From Sphingomonadales bacterium UBA658 (GTDB taxonomy: Bacteria > Pseudomonadota > Alphaproteobacteria > Sphingomonadales > Sphingomonadaceae): a stretch of 5,069 bases of DNA. A program made the translations under genes and the position numbers. The stretch spans positions 1 through 5,069 of the forward strand of contig DBOA01000101.1 of NCBI GenBank assembly GCA_002299195.1, read 5' to 3'. The notes beneath the pieces are model-generated. The model saw nothing but the letters and a program-made list of their open reading frames with translations, ran no database searches and was not told the origin of the DNA. Shown piece by piece: positions 4,824 to 5,069 of the stretch; position 1 is the stretch's first letter; every line of letters begins with the position of its first letter.

Positions 4824-5069
4824 TTATTGCCCCTGTTGGGCCCGCATCTGTGCATCAATTTGTGCCTGGATTTCGGGTGGTAGGCCCTGCGGTGCGCCGC
4901 TGGCCTGTCCACCTTGCTGCTGTTGCATTTCCTGCATTTGCTTTTGCATGGCTTCGATTTCTGCGCGTGATTTGAACTCTAACAGTTCGACATCAAAGGT
5001 TAGCTCGCTACCGCCGGGGATTGCGACTTGGCCGGTTTGCGGATTACGCTGATCTTCGGGGCCATAGCC
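4824..5069 (-). CDS. FKBP-type peptidyl-prolyl cis-trans isomerase, C-terminal part
   Basis: Peptidyl-prolyl isomerases of the FKBP family speed proline isomerisation during protein folding. Only the last 81 residues lie in the window; the gene enters from the right edge. GYGPEDQRNPQTGQVAIPGG then SELTFDVELLEF is the typical end of an FKBP domain (the AYG...IPPNATLIFEVELL pattern), with a longer loop before the IPGG turn. After the domain comes a tail of about 49 residues very rich in Gln and Met (MQKQMQEMQQQQGGQ) and then PPEIQAQIDAQMRAQQGQ, which may be helical or flexible. The N-terminus is out of view, so a signal peptide and hence a periplasmic site cannot be checked. GGGGC (at the stop) and GCCCC just after it can form a small hairpin, but no T-tract follows. 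The co-directional MlaA-like gene starts 94 bases downstream. Confidence 0.85.
   Translation of the reverse strand, partial: GYGPEDQRNPQTGQVAIPGGSELTFDVELLEFKSRAEIEAMQKQMQEMQQQQGGQASGAPQGLPPEIQAQIDAQMRAQQGQ

Noticed and set aside
4807..5052. 81-codon plus-strand open frame rich in Cys
   Set aside because: It is antisense to the FKBP C-terminus; the Cys-rich look comes from complementing Gln/Ala/Gly codons.

Overview
The window looks like chromosomal DNA of an alphaproteobacterium, most likely a sphingomonad (Sphingomonadales). This is inferred from the style of the proteins: a one-chain class I fumarase, a MlaA/VacJ protein with a long Pro/Ala/Thr-rich linker carrying an 'IVVTA' motif, and an FKBP isomerase with a Gln/Met-rich tail. 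Base composition is moderately GC-rich. No rRNA, tRNA, CRISPR array, insertion sequence or phage gene was seen.

Layout, left to right. (1) The 5' end of an unrecognised leftward gene runs off the left edge. (2) An unusually long gene-free stretch, about positions 123-799, holds several inverted repeats, a pair of similar direct repeats around an AGGGGG core, and near its right end a candidate promoter with an embedded dyad that would drive the next gene. (3) A complete class I, [4Fe-4S]-type fumarate hydratase (TCA cycle) reads rightward and ends in a stem-loop that may be a terminator. (4) A complete NRAMP-superfamily metal transporter reads rightward. A good -35/-10 pair lies so close to its ATG that the mRNA may be leaderless. 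Its metal-site motifs differ from canonical Mn/Fe NRAMPs. (5) Convergent to it, on the minus strand, is a complete MlaA-family protein of the outer-membrane phospholipid transport system, which contains no cysteine at all and so cannot be a lipoprotein. (6) Upstream of it on the same strand is the C-terminal part of an FKBP-type peptidyl-prolyl isomerase, cut by the right edge.

How the genes relate: the fumarase and transporter are adjacent and co-directional but appear to be separate transcription units. The FKBP and MlaA genes are co-directional, 94 bases apart, and both plausibly act in the cell envelope (folding, and lipid asymmetry), so they may be co-transcribed. I do not see a clear new multi-gene system. 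The points most worth a second look are the altered metal site of the transporter, the cysteine-free MlaA, and the repeat-rich region before the fumarase gene.
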